Origin: Paenalcaligenes sp052103955
GTDB lineage: Bacteria > Pseudomonadota > Gammaproteobacteria > Burkholderiales > Burkholderiaceae_B
Assembly: GCA_052103955.1 (NCBI GenBank)
Contig: JBQELO010000008.1
Location: 1 to 64,000 of the forward strand
Direction: 5' to 3'
Length of the DNA: 64,000 nucleotides
Shown here: piece by piece, positions 7,197 to 16,010 of the stretch
How the letters are laid out: every line of letters begins with the position of its first letter
How positions within the stretch are numbered: position 1 is the first letter of the stretch
Notes under the pieces: model-generated
The model's database searches: none
What the model saw: only the letters and a program-made list of their open reading frames with translations
Told to the model about the DNA's origin: nothing
Program-made: the position numbers and the translations under genes

Positions 7197-7856
7197 ATGG
7201 TGCGCAAGGTTTACCTGAAATGGCGTTATGCAGTGTGCGGTGCAGTCGTGGCATGTATGTGGGTCATGCCGGCGCAGGCACAGTGGCGTACGCCACTGCA
7301 GCACATAGAGAAAGTGCTGGGCCTTTATAAAACTGAAGCATTAATTGCTGTGAAGTCAGAGGCATTGTGGTACCACGCGTGGCAAGTAGAGGGAGTAGAT
7401 ATCCCTATTTTGATGCAGCGTTTACAAGAGCAGTACGCAGAATTAGATCGGATTTTTGTGCAGATGCACGAGGTGGTTTGGGAGTCGTCTGCCTCAGTAA
7501 ATCCGTGTGCATTGCGGCTGCAAAAAATCGCGACGACTCAGGCTTTTTTGTCGCTGAGTTGTATGCGATCACAGCAACCAGTACATCAGCCTTTGTTGAG
7601 CCATCCTGCCTTGCAACTGCTTTGGGCGTGGAAAGAAAAGCTGGCAGATAGTGTGGTTGAGCATCAATGGTACAGCGTACAAAAAGGGGTAGAACCTCAG
7701 TCTGTATTACAGACGTTGTTGAGTCAAAAGTTTCCGGCGATGAGTATTCACTCAGATCAACATGCGTTGAGTTTTCAACGCGGTGCAGAGCAATGGTTAC
7801 TGACATGGGTACAGCTAGGCGAGCTCATGGGGGTGTACGTTTTGCGCTGGCAGTAG
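7197..7856 (+). CDS. Exported protein of the Tad operon, function unknown
   Basis: A 219-residue protein with a signal peptide (basic MVRKVYLKWR, hydrophobic core AVCGAVVACMWVMPA, cleavage near AQAQ at residue 29). AGGAG lies seven bases before ATG 7197. The mature part is mostly helical with two Cys (NPCALRL and LSCMRS) that might pair in the periplasm. It lies four bases after the TadE-like gene and 24 bases before cpaB, so it is probably co-transcribed. No family is recognised; a periplasmic assembly accessory is a guess from position. Confidence 0.6.
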   Translation: MVRKVYLKWRYAVCGAVVACMWVMPAQAQWRTPLQHIEKVLGLYKTEALIAVKSEALWYHAWQVEGVDIPILMQRLQEQYAELDRIFVQMHEVVWESSASVNPCALRLQKIATTQAFLSLSCMRSQQPVHQPLLSHPALQLLWAWKEKLADSVVEHQWYSVQKGVEPQSVLQTLLSQKFPAMSIHSDQHALSFQRGAEQWLLTWVQLGELMGVYVLRWQ

Positions 7857-7880
7857 TGTGACAGTTTCTAGGGGGAGAGA

Positions 7881-8861
7881 ATGCAAAAAGGATGGCGACA
7901 GTTGCTGTGGGAGTACAAGGCTACCGTTATTTGGTTACTGCTTTCACTGATGGGGGCGGCATTAGCGGTGTGGTCTAGTGTGCGTTATTTGGACGACAAA
8001 AAACAAGAACTAGAGGCCCGTGCAGTGGTGCCTATGGTGCAACGCTTAGTAGCCGCACGAGCGTTACCGGTAGGAGCCTTGTTAGAGAGTGCCGATGTGG
8101 CCATACGTGACTTTCCAGAGCATTTAATTAGCAGTGATAGTTTGTCGCCGGACTATTTCCTTTCCATTGAAAATCTGACGTTGGAATACCCACTTGCAGC
8201 AGGAGATTTGATTTTGCCGGCTCACGTTAAAGAGTCTGAGCCGGATAGGTTTTCCTCTACGTTGCAATCGGGGCGACGGGCACTAACGATTCCAGCCGAT
8301 GTACTAAGTTCAGTGGCGGGCTTACTTCAAGCCGGTGACTTGATTGATGTGTATGTGTCTTTTGACTATCAGCGGCGGCGTATTTCATCCCCTTTGTTGC
8401 AACGCGTGCGGGTACTAGCGATTAACCGTAATACGGAATACCTTTCCGATAATAGCTATGAAGCCAGCACTTTAACCTTAGACGTCAGTCCGGAAGAGGG
8501 AGTGACGTTATTAGCGGCTAGGCAAGCAGGAACGTTAACGGCAATGTTGCGCCCGGTTGGAGATACAGGGTTGTCTGACAGAGCCATCCGGGGTGACTTG
8601 GCTGCGCTGTTAGGTATTGCGGTGTCGGCGCCATCCAAAGCCGCAAAATCAGCACCTGTGGTGTATGGCAATCAACAAAATAGAAAGCTGCAAGCCTTAG
8701 CCCCTGGTGCAACGGCTATTTCGGCGGCGCGTGCTTTGTTTTCACTGCCTGCGCAGGCTTATGGGATAGAGGGTGTATCGGAACCACAGAACGCGGCAGG
8801 TCATGATTGGGGCAATACAGATAGCGGCTTATCTATGCTGCAAGGAGAGGCACATGAGTAA
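7881..8861 (+). CDS. cpaB: Flp pilus assembly protein CpaB/RcpC
   Basis: A 326-residue inner-membrane anchored periplasmic protein of the Tad machine. ATG 7881 follows GGGGGAGAG. One membrane helix (about residues 16-36, IWLLLSLMGAALAVWSS) is followed by a SAF domain (ALPVGALLESADVAIRDFP, about 50-115) and a second beta-clip-like region (ALTIPADVLSSVAGLLQAGDLIDVY) typical of CpaB/RcpC, where it is thought to interact with the secretin and envelope. It overlaps the secretin gene by eight bases. Confidence 0.9.
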   Translation: MQKGWRQLLWEYKATVIWLLLSLMGAALAVWSSVRYLDDKKQELEARAVVPMVQRLVAARALPVGALLESADVAIRDFPEHLISSDSLSPDYFLSIENLTLEYPLAAGDLILPAHVKESEPDRFSSTLQSGRRALTIPADVLSSVAGLLQAGDLIDVYVSFDYQRRRISSPLLQRVRVLAINRNTEYLSDNSYEASTLTLDVSPEEGVTLLAARQAGTLTAMLRPVGDTGLSDRAIRGDLAALLGIAVSAPSKAAKSAPVVYGNQQNRKLQALAPGATAISAARALFSLPAQAYGIEGVSEPQNAAGHDWGNTDSGLSMLQGEAHE

Positions 8862-10230
8862 GTACAACAGCGCTTACTTAGCACGCGTGGTTGCCTTGTG
8901 TTTGGCGGTGTGCTGGGGGATGGCAATAGCGCAGGCTGAAAGCTGGCAAATGCAGGTAGGAGATATGCGTGTGTTAAACGTGCCTGATTTAGCGCGAGTA
9001 GCGGTAGGGGATGGCCATGTGTTGAGTGCGGTAACCACCGAGGAACAAGAGGTGATTGTTTTTGCACGTAATGAGGGTAGCAGCACGGTGCAGTTGTGGC
9101 AGCGCAATGGCAATAGTCAGGCCTATCAGGTGGATGTGTTGTCTGCCGGAGTCCGCCAAAGCAAAAATGAGCTTAAACAGTTACTGGCCAAAATTCCTGG
9201 CGTGGAAATCAGTGAAGTGGGCGATAAGTTGGTGGTAGAGGCAACACACCTTAGCGATCGTCAGCAAGAGCATTTGGCAGTGTTGGCGAAGCGTTACCCT
9301 CAACTTTTGGACTTAAGCGATAGCCAAGGGTGGGATGCCATGGTGCTGCTGGATGTGCAGGTGGTTGAAGTACCTAGAAATGCATTACGCAATTTAGGTA
9401 CGCGCTGGAGCGACACCACGGAAGGCGGGTTCACCGCTGGTGTCGCATGGGAGCGATCAGCAGGCAGTATAGGCGCCCGACCAGGGGAAACGGTAGTGGC
9501 CACAGATATGGGTAGCTCGGCAGTAAAAGGATATTTTGGTATTAATGCTTTGTTGTCTGCACGTATACAAGCGTTGAGTGAAGTGGGGGCCGCTACCATC
9601 TTGGCGCAGCCGCAGTTATTAGCCAGAAGTGGGAGTACGGCAGAGTTTTTGGCCGGCGGTGAGGTGCCTTATACCGTGACCGACAATAATGGGAATAACT
9701 CCACGCAGTTCAAATCATATGGTGTGTCATTACGGATTACTCCGTTGATACAAAGCTCTGGCGCTGTACGTTCACGCATAGAGGTAGAGGTCAGTTCTAT
9801 TGATCCTAGTTTATCGGTGCCTAGCGGCCCCTCTCTTAAAACCAGACGTACAGCCACCGAGTTCAATGTGCAGTCTGGGCAAACCCTGATTCTGGCGGGT
9901 TTCATCTCCAGAGAAGTCGCTCGCAATCAAGATAGGGTACCAGGCTTGGGCACATTTCCTGGGTTGGGAGCGGCCTTTAGTGCTGAACGTTTTCATAGAC
10001 AAGAAACAGAGCTTGCCATCTTTGTGACACCTCATATCGTGGAGGCCGATCATCCTGTGATGCAGCAACGTGTACATAGAGCACAAGCCATGGTGGCAGA
10101 ACAATTCCCTGATGCACCTAGGTTAAATACGGTCATAGAACACAGCGGCAATGACAAGACGCAGCGTCCAGAGTGGGCGTTGCCCGTGCAACCCCTAAGT
10201 GCGTTGTTGCAAGAGGCTAACCATGACTGA
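8854..10230 (+). CDS. cpaC: Tad pilus outer-membrane secretin CpaC/RcpA
   Basis: A 458-residue secretin subunit forming the outer-membrane channel for Flp pili. ATG 8854 is chosen because AGGAG (8842-8847) precedes it and a signal peptide follows (AYLARVVALCLAVCWGMAIAQ, cut near residue 27). The N-terminal domain (MQVGDMRVLNVPDLARVAVGD) is the pilus-specific N0-like domain. The C-terminal half has the secretin signature VPGLGTFPGLGAAF and ELAIFVTPHIVEA. Length is typical for RcpA. It overlaps cpaB upstream and cpaF downstream by eight bases each, implying translational coupling. Confidence 0.93.
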   Translation: MSKYNSAYLARVVALCLAVCWGMAIAQAESWQMQVGDMRVLNVPDLARVAVGDGHVLSAVTTEEQEVIVFARNEGSSTVQLWQRNGNSQAYQVDVLSAGVRQSKNELKQLLAKIPGVEISEVGDKLVVEATHLSDRQQEHLAVLAKRYPQLLDLSDSQGWDAMVLLDVQVVEVPRNALRNLGTRWSDTTEGGFTAGVAWERSAGSIGARPGETVVATDMGSSAVKGYFGINALLSARIQALSEVGAATILAQPQLLARSGSTAEFLAGGEVPYTVTDNNGNNSTQFKSYGVSLRITPLIQSSGAVRSRIEVEVSSIDPSLSVPSGPSLKTRRTATEFNVQSGQTLILAGFISREVARNQDRVPGLGTFPGLGAAFSAERFHRQETELAIFVTPHIVEADHPVMQQRVHRAQAMVAEQFPDAPRLNTVIEHSGNDKTQRPEWALPVQPLSALLQEANHD

Positions 10231-11866
10231 GAAAAGCTTTACGTTGTGTGGCGAGTATCAAAATGGAGAGCGTTTTGAGTGGCCGTTGCAGGTACCTTGC
10301 ATCATCGGTAGGGACAACTCTTCTGAACTGGTGCTTAAAGGCTGGCGCATTGCGAAACAGCATGCACGTATTACGCAACATGCGCAGCAGTACTTTGTAG
10401 AAGACTGCGGCAGTTTAGCGGGCACCTATGTTAATGGACAGCGTATTACGCAGTATGGCCCCTTAGTAGACAACGATAGTGTGGTGATAGGGTCATGTCA
10501 GCTAACGGTAAAAAGTATGGCTGAGCCCAAGCGTGAAAACGCCGTATTGCCATTGTCTGAGCCTAGCGCAGTAGGGAGTGGGTATTACGATGCGTCCTTA
10601 GCAGAGCAACGGGCGCAAGCCTTGCTGTTGTCCGAGCATGTCGCAACCTTACACAGCCGTTTGGTGGATGCGTTGGAACTACGTAGAAAACAATACAGCG
10701 ATATGAATGAGGCCGTGTTGCGCGTTGAGGCAGAGCGGTGTTTACAGCAGTTAATGGTAAAAATTACAGATTTACCACCCTCGATCAATACACAGCAATT
10801 GGTGCAAGCTGTGCTAGACGAAGCGTTGGGGTTAGGGCCGCTAGAGGCGCTATTACGCGATCACAACGTGAGTGAAATTATGGTGAATTCACCTACTGAA
10901 GTGTTTGTGGAAATTCAGGGGCAATGCAGAGAAAGTGCCGCTGTATTTAGCAGTGAGGCTGCATTGGTTTCTATTATGGAACGTATAGTGTCGCCATTAG
11001 GTAGGCGCTTAGATGATGCCTCTCCTATGGTGGATGCAAGGCTAAAAGATGGTTCACGTGTGAACGCTGTGCTGCCACCCATTGCGCTAAAAGGTCCTAC
11101 GTTAACCATTAGAAAGTTTCCTTCCCGGCGTTTGGTGATGGATGATTTGCTGAGTTACGGAGCGTTAAGCCCATGCATGGCAGAGTTTTTGCGCTGTTGT
11201 GTACAGGCTAGGAAAAACGTGGTGGTGGCAGGGGGTACCGGCTCGGGAAAAACAACATTACTCAATGTGTTGACCAATTACATCGCAGTGCATGAACGGG
11301 TAGTCACCATCGAAGATGCTGCAGAGCTGCAGTTAAACCTCGCCAATCTTGTGTCATTAGAGTCGCGTCCTGCCAACGTAGAGGGCGAGGGTGTGGTGAC
11401 TATTAGGGATTTAGTACGTAATGCATTACGTATGCGGCCGGATCGTATCGTGGTGGGCGAGTGCCGAGGCGGAGAGGCCTTTGATATGTTAGCGGCGATG
11501 AATACGGGCCATGAAGGGTCGCTGACTACCGTGCATGCCAATACACCACGCGAAGCACTAAATCGGTTAGAAACCTTGGTGCTACTAGCTGGTATGGATT
11601 TACCTGTAACGGTTGCTCGTGAACATATAGCGAGCAGTCTAGAAGTGTTGGTGCTGCAAAAACGTTTGCCAGATGGCAGACGTATTATCCATTCCATTAC
11701 AGAAATCTGCGGGCTAGAGGCTGGGCGTATTCAGTTGCAAGAGTTGTTTGCTGCCGAGGTTTCTACTTCTGGTCAGGTGACATTCAAAGGTCAGGGCTTA
11801 ATGCCCAGTATTTTTAGCGACCAAATGGAATGGGTGGACCAGAGCTGGTTTAGCAATGTGGCATGA
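10223..11866 (+). CDS. cpaF: Tad pilus ATPase CpaF fused to an N-terminal FHA domain
   Basis: A 547-residue secretion ATPase that powers Flp pilus assembly. Residues about 24-95 form a forkhead-associated domain (IIGRDNSSELVL, KQHARI, GTYVNGQRI), which binds phosphothreonine in other proteins. The CpaF/TadA motor follows: Walker A GGTGSGKTT near 338, Walker B region RIVVGECRGGEAFD near 406, and His box GHEGSLTTVHANTP near 430. ATG 10223 overlaps the secretin stop. FHA fusions to this ATPase occur in some proteobacteria; here it suggests control by a Ser/Thr kinase, but no kinase gene lies in the window. Not to be confused with tRNA deaminase TadA at 37016. Confidence 0.92.
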   Translation: MTEKSFTLCGEYQNGERFEWPLQVPCIIGRDNSSELVLKGWRIAKQHARITQHAQQYFVEDCGSLAGTYVNGQRITQYGPLVDNDSVVIGSCQLTVKSMAEPKRENAVLPLSEPSAVGSGYYDASLAEQRAQALLLSEHVATLHSRLVDALELRRKQYSDMNEAVLRVEAERCLQQLMVKITDLPPSINTQQLVQAVLDEALGLGPLEALLRDHNVSEIMVNSPTEVFVEIQGQCRESAAVFSSEAALVSIMERIVSPLGRRLDDASPMVDARLKDGSRVNAVLPPIALKGPTLTIRKFPSRRLVMDDLLSYGALSPCMAEFLRCCVQARKNVVVAGGTGSGKTTLLNVLTNYIAVHERVVTIEDAAELQLNLANLVSLESRPANVEGEGVVTIRDLVRNALRMRPDRIVVGECRGGEAFDMLAAMNTGHEGSLTTVHANTPREALNRLETLVLLAGMDLPVTVAREHIASSLEVLVLQKRLPDGRRIIHSITEICGLEAGRIQLQELFAAEVSTSGQVTFKGQGLMPSIFSDQMEWVDQSWFSNVA

Positions 11867-11886
11867 GCATAAGTAAGGAGGGTGGC

Positions 11887-12735
11887 ATGTGGTGGATAGC
11901 TGCATTGTTGGGCGTGGTGGTGGCTGCGGCAGCCTTTACGATGGGGATGGCGCCAAAAGTATGGGCTGTGTTTGAGCAAAAAAAGAAACAGGTAGATGCC
12001 CAGTCACAAGCCATGCTGGAGTCAGCATATTGGTTTGTAGATGCACGGGCGTTGGCCTTGCTACTGAGTATTGTACTGGGCAGTAGTGCGGTGTTTTTGT
12101 GGTGGTTAAGTGGCAGCATCATGATGGCCTGGTTAGCACCAGTGCTATTGCTGATTGTTATACCGCCCTATTTACGCCGTCTACAAAGAAAGCGTCATCT
12201 TAAGGTGTGTAGTCAGTTGCCCGAGTTTATACAGTCATTAGCCGCGGCGTCTCGTGCTGGCTTGGGCTTACAAGTGGCGTTTCAACAGTTAGCGCAGCAA
12301 AGCCAATCACCTTTACGAGCCGAGCTTGAGCTGTGTTTGCGTGAATTGCGCCTAGGCATAGGTTTGGAGCAAGCCGTCGCTAATTTCTCATATCGTATCC
12401 CCCACGAAGGAACGCAGCTCTTAGCCGCTAGTTTAGAGGTGTCGCAGCGTTGTGGTGGGCGTATCAGTGATGTATTAGAGCGTTTGGCGCACAGTTTACG
12501 CACGCGTCTTTACTTAGAGGAAAAGGTGAAAACGCTTACGGCTCAGGCGTCATTGCAGGCGTGGGTAATGGCGGCTATGCCGCTGTTAATTGCGGCAGCG
12601 CTAAGTTGGATGCAACCAGAACTCATGCAGAGTTTCTGGGCTGAACCTACTGGGTGGGGAGTGGTCACTTTTATTGTTGTGTTAGAAGTAGCTGGTTTAC
12701 ACATGATGCGGAAAATTGCACAGATTAAGGTATAG
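11887..12735 (+). CDS. tadB: Tad pilus inner-membrane platform protein TadB
   Basis: A 282-residue T2SS F-domain protein. ATG 11887 is preferred because AAGGAGG (11876-11882) sits five bases upstream; ATG 11863 overlaps the cpaF stop but lacks a site. A first membrane helix (WWIAALLGVVVAAAAFTMGM), two central helices (LALLLSIVLGSSAVFLWWL and MAWLAPVLLLIVIPP) and a GspF-like domain (LPEFIQSLAAASRAGLGLQVAF, RISDVLERLAHSLRTRLYLEEKVKTLTAQ) are seen, ending in two C-terminal helices. It pairs with TadC to form the platform moved by CpaF. Confidence 0.9.
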   Translation: MWWIAALLGVVVAAAAFTMGMAPKVWAVFEQKKKQVDAQSQAMLESAYWFVDARALALLLSIVLGSSAVFLWWLSGSIMMAWLAPVLLLIVIPPYLRRLQRKRHLKVCSQLPEFIQSLAAASRAGLGLQVAFQQLAQQSQSPLRAELELCLRELRLGIGLEQAVANFSYRIPHEGTQLLAASLEVSQRCGGRISDVLERLAHSLRTRLYLEEKVKTLTAQASLQAWVMAAMPLLIAAALSWMQPELMQSFWAEPTGWGVVTFIVVLEVAGLHMMRKIAQIKV

Positions 12736-12737
12736 CG

Positions 12738-13613
12738 ATGCAAGGGTTTTGGGAGTATGCGAGCGTAGTGTGGGTGGCTATTACTGTGATGCTTAGCTTG
12801 GTCGGTATAGGCTATGGATTAGCACGCGGGTGGCGGCAAGTGCCTGCTCAGCTCAAGGAAAGAAAAGGGCATGAGTGGGTAGTGTGGTTGTGTCAGATAT
12901 TGGGGCAACAGGTATGGGCATTATTGCCATGGCAGTGGCGGCATAAGTTAGCGCTTTGGCTGGGTATAGAGCAGCAGTCGTCTATTTTCCTGTTGTTGGG
13001 GCGCGTGCTGGGGCAAACCATAGGAGTAATGCTAGCGGTTGCTGTACTGAGTGCGTGGTATAGCGAGCAAGGGGTGAATGGCTACGCTGTGCTTATCGCT
13101 GGTGCAATTACCTTGATATTGCCATGGTGGATGCGTTATCAGGAAAGGCAGCGGCGTGTGCATGCGCAACGTTGTCAGTACCCGTTTTTTCTAGATGTGT
13201 TGGCGTTATCTGTAGAGTCTGGGGCGGGGGTGATGCTGGCATTGCAAACAGCGTCAGAAAGCCTTCCTGAAGGTGACTTGCAGCGACTACTGCAGCAGGC
13301 TCTCTTTAGAATGCGATCCGGCATGAGCAGAGAGCAAAGTTTTGAGCGTTTGGTGCACGACAGTGGTTTAGTTGAAATTGCCGCGTTATCTGCCAATTTG
13401 GATAACGCCGTCAAAATGGGGTTGTCGTTAAGTAGTGTTTTGCGGGCACAAGCCGATCAGTATAGGCAAGAGCGTTTCTTACGAGCCGAGAAGCAAGCGT
13501 TAGAAGCACCGGTGAAAATGCTCTTCCCCGTGGTGAGCTGCATTTTGCCCTGTACATTCTTGGTGATTGCTTTTCCGTTGGTGATGCAGATTACACAAAG
13601 CTTGTTCGAGTAA
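12738..13613 (+). CDS. tadC: Tad pilus inner-membrane platform protein TadC
   Basis: A 291-residue T2SS F-domain protein, two bases after tadB. N-terminal helix (VVWVAITVMLSLVGIGYGLA), a central helix pair (TIGVMLAVAVLSAWY, YAVLIAGAITLILPWW), the conserved cytoplasmic domain (YPFFLDVLALSVESGAGVMLAL, LFRMRSGMSREQSFERL, AQADQYRQERFLRAEKQAL) and the terminal helix (FPVVSCILPCTFLVIAFPLVM) all fit TadC. It is the usual partner of TadB. Confidence 0.92.
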   Translation: MQGFWEYASVVWVAITVMLSLVGIGYGLARGWRQVPAQLKERKGHEWVVWLCQILGQQVWALLPWQWRHKLALWLGIEQQSSIFLLLGRVLGQTIGVMLAVAVLSAWYSEQGVNGYAVLIAGAITLILPWWMRYQERQRRVHAQRCQYPFFLDVLALSVESGAGVMLALQTASESLPEGDLQRLLQQALFRMRSGMSREQSFERLVHDSGLVEIAALSANLDNAVKMGLSLSSVLRAQADQYRQERFLRAEKQALEAPVKMLFPVVSCILPCTFLVIAFPLVMQITQSLFE

Positions 13614-13643
13614 CTCACACGGGGGTGATCAGTGGAGGGGCTT

Positions 13644-13976
13644 ATGCAAAGATATCAGGTCTGGTACATGCAAAGTTTTATGGCACGTTTAGTAGGTATG
13701 CACGGTATTGCTAAAGCGTATAGGCAGTGCAGCGTCTTGTTCTTTACGCGTTGCAGTTGGGTGCATACGCTAGGGCTGTATAGCCCGCATGCTGTGCTGT
13801 TTCTGGATCTGAATGGAAGAATTCTTAAAGGCCCGCAACCAATGAAGCCCAATCGTATTTATGGCTGTGTAGGGGCTAGGGAGGTGGTAGAGCTACCAGT
13901 TGAAGTCTTAACGCTACGCCAATCGGTTCTAGAACAAGAACTGGAAAATTGGTGTAGCGGTGCACAGAGGCGGTAG
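13644..13976 (+). CDS. DUF192-like protein at the end of the Tad operon
   Basis: A 110-residue protein. ATG 13644 is chosen because GGAGGGG lies just upstream; a GTG at 13632 is in frame. The order CSWVHTLGL, VLFLDLNGRIL, a GAREVVELPV strand pair matches the short DUF192 domain (SVHT...VFLD..GRV...ELP). DUF192 genes are often seen at the end of Tad loci, with unknown function. No signal peptide is evident, unlike many DUF192 members. It ends 30 bases before a convergent gene, with a palindrome over its stop codon. Confidence 0.6.
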   Translation: MQRYQVWYMQSFMARLVGMHGIAKAYRQCSVLFFTRCSWVHTLGLYSPHAVLFLDLNGRILKGPQPMKPNRIYGCVGAREVVELPVEVLTLRQSVLEQELENWCSGAQRR

Positions 13977-13998
13977 TCTCAAACAGGGGTTGAGACTA
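13974..13998. terminator. Perfect palindrome between convergent genes
   Basis: TAGTCTCAA (13974-13982) pairs perfectly with TTGAGACTA (13990-13998) around a seven-base loop, beginning with the stop codon of the DUF192-like gene. No T tract follows on either strand, so it would be a weak or non-canonical bidirectional terminator, or an mRNA end stabiliser. Confidence 0.5.
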
Positions 13999-14005
13999 CT
14001 ACGGC

Positions 14006-14812
14006 TTATTGGTCTGCGTCTTCGTGTTGCGCTGCTGCTTTTAATGCCATGGCGCTAGGGCCAAATACCGTTAGGTAAATGGGGTAGAAGCTACCATACA
14101 GCACGGCCAGTATCACCAGACTTAATGGTGTCAGTATCAGTTGCTGCAAGCTAGGCGCAAGGCCAGAAGCCAGTAATACCATATCTAACTGCTGCATAAA
14201 AAAGTACAACGCTAACCAGCATAGGCCGTACAGAATGAACGGCAGTTTGTTACGCCAGCAGGCCACCATAGAGTAAAACAGCGCTTGTTTAATAGCGATG
14301 TGGTGCCAGCCTATAAGTGCTGGGGCATGCCAGAAAATGGCCGATACCAAGACATAGATGGCCATTAATGCAAACATGGGGGCGCGTAAAGCACGCATGA
14401 AGGCTGCTTCATCAACGGGTGTGCCAGGTTCTGGCATCACACTCATGATGCTGTCTACAAATGGAATTGTGGCCAGTAAACCTGCGGCTAAGCAGGCCAA
14501 CATATACAACGCCCCTAGCTTAATCAACGGGTTGCGTACGTTGGCTGGCCGTAAGGGTGCTGTCCACATCCCCAACTGCATTTGCTGGCCTTTGGCAATG
14601 TTGTGACTGGCATTGAGCACAATGAAGGTGAGTGCCGGTGATGCCACCAACAAGGCTATTTGCCCCAACAGCGGTAGCAAATAGCTAAGGTGAATCAGCA
14701 AGTTGGTGACCAAGCTCCAAAATAGCATGGCCATGGGTTGGCGCATGAATAAGCGGTAGCCTTCACGCACCCAAAGCCAACCATAGAAAAAGGGCAGGGA
14801 AACAGCTTGCAT
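14006..14812 (-). CDS. BPSS1780-family integral membrane protein
   Basis: A 268-residue inner-membrane protein with about six hydrophobic segments (for example AMLFWSLVTNLLIHLSYLLP, LGALYMLACLAAGLLATIPF, FALMAIYVLVSAIFWH, LILTPLSLVILAVLYGSFYP). The N-terminal GWLWVREGYRLFMRQP and the position directly downstream of thrB (10-base gap) fit the BPSS1780 family of Burkholderiales, whose function is unknown. The C-terminus is short and charged (AAAQHEDADQ). Probably co-transcribed with thrB. Confidence 0.8.
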   Translation of the reverse strand: MQAVSLPFFYGWLWVREGYRLFMRQPMAMLFWSLVTNLLIHLSYLLPLLGQIALLVASPALTFIVLNASHNIAKGQQMQLGMWTAPLRPANVRNPLIKLGALYMLACLAAGLLATIPFVDSIMSVMPEPGTPVDEAAFMRALRAPMFALMAIYVLVSAIFWHAPALIGWHHIAIKQALFYSMVACWRNKLPFILYGLCWLALYFFMQQLDMVLLASGLAPSLQQLILTPLSLVILAVLYGSFYPIYLTVFGPSAMALKAAAQHEDADQ

Positions 14813-14822
14813 ACGGAGTCTC

Positions 14823-15794
14823 TTAGTCTATAAGTTGAGGTGTGTCCGCACTACGGCGGTTGCGTAGCACACGTTCAAAATGACGCGGATCGTGTGGTTT
14901 CAGGGTTTCAGCTTCGCGTGGACGGAAGAAGTCGTACAGTCTAGAAATCCAGAAACGTAACGCAGCGGCTTGTAGTAGGTAAGGCCATGCGTTGTGCTCG
15001 GCTTCAGTAAACGGGCGAACAGCGTGGTAGGCCTTTAACCATGCTTGCAATTTAGCGGGGTCAAAGCTGCCATCGTCGCGGTTAATACACCAGTCGTTAA
15101 CACTGACGGCCACATCAAACAGCCACGTATCGCAGCCCGCAAAGTAAAAGTCGATGAAGCCACCCATTTGTGGGGCATCAGGTGTGCCACTAAACAGCAC
15201 GTTGTCACGGAACAGATCGCAGTGAGCGGGGCCAAAAGGCAAGCTCTTGTAGGTATCTGTTTGTGCAAACGCGGTTTGTTCGTCTAGCACGGTGAGCAGC
15301 AATTCGCGTTGGCTATCATCTAAAAACTCCAGAATGGATGGCACGGTTTGTTGCCACCAAGCTAAGCCGCGCAAGTTGGGCTGATGAATGCTGAAGTCTT
15401 TGGCGGCCAAGTGGGCTTTAGCCAAGGTGTCGCCAGCCAGCGCGCAATGGGCTGGGCTAGGATCAGGTTCGTAGCTACCCGGTAACAGGCTAACAATGGC
15501 AGTAGGTTTGCCATGCAGGCTGGTAATCAGCTTGCCATTTTTGAGTGCTTGCGGCTTAGGTACAGGAATAGAGCGTTCTGCCAAGTAGTGCATCAACTCA
15601 ATGTAAAAGGGTAACTGTTCTGCAGTTAACACCTCAAACAGTGTGAGCACGTACTCACCATGCGTGGTGGTCAGAAAATAGTTGGTGTTTTCAATGCCTG
15701 CCGAAATGCCACGCAAATTGACCAATTCGCCTAAGTCGTAGGTGCTAAGCAATTGCTGGGCGTCATTGTCGGAAACAGTGGTAAAAACAGCCAT
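14823..15794 (-). CDS. thrB: Homoserine kinase (APH-type ThrB)
   Basis: A 323-residue enzyme phosphorylating L-homoserine in threonine synthesis. This is the aminoglycoside-phosphotransferase-like ThrB of pseudomonads and betaproteobacteria, not the GHMP type of enterics. The N-lobe (FTTVSDNDAQQLL, GISAGIENTNYFL), the Brenner-like catalytic region (GPAHCDLFRDNVLF) and the metal-binding FIDFYFAGCDTWLFD are present. Length is typical. It fits with asd, which supplies the precursor, elsewhere in the window. Start ATG 15794 is the usual MAVFT start of the family. Confidence 0.95.
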   Translation of the reverse strand: MAVFTTVSDNDAQQLLSTYDLGELVNLRGISAGIENTNYFLTTTHGEYVLTLFEVLTAEQLPFYIELMHYLAERSIPVPKPQALKNGKLITSLHGKPTAIVSLLPGSYEPDPSPAHCALAGDTLAKAHLAAKDFSIHQPNLRGLAWWQQTVPSILEFLDDSQRELLLTVLDEQTAFAQTDTYKSLPFGPAHCDLFRDNVLFSGTPDAPQMGGFIDFYFAGCDTWLFDVAVSVNDWCINRDDGSFDPAKLQAWLKAYHAVRPFTEAEHNAWPYLLQAAALRFWISRLYDFFRPREAETLKPHDPRHFERVLRNRRSADTPQLID

Positions 15795-16010
15795 AGTATG
15801 AAGAGTGCAAAATAGATGAGAAAGCGCCTAAGTATGACGCCAGACTTAACCCTTTACTTTAACCTGTTTGAGGGCATCCCGGGAATAGCTGAAAGGCGGG
15901 TTAGCGGCTTTTATTGGTGTTTAGTCGTGGGTATCTAGCGGTGAGGTGGAAAAAGCGGTCGCTATCTGGCGTAAAATACTGTTTTTGCCCCATTTTAAGC
16001 AGGTGAGTGT

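Noticed and set aside
10223..11866. Naming the pilus ATPase tadA
   Set aside because: The tRNA deaminase at 37016 carries that symbol; cpaF is used to avoid confusion.
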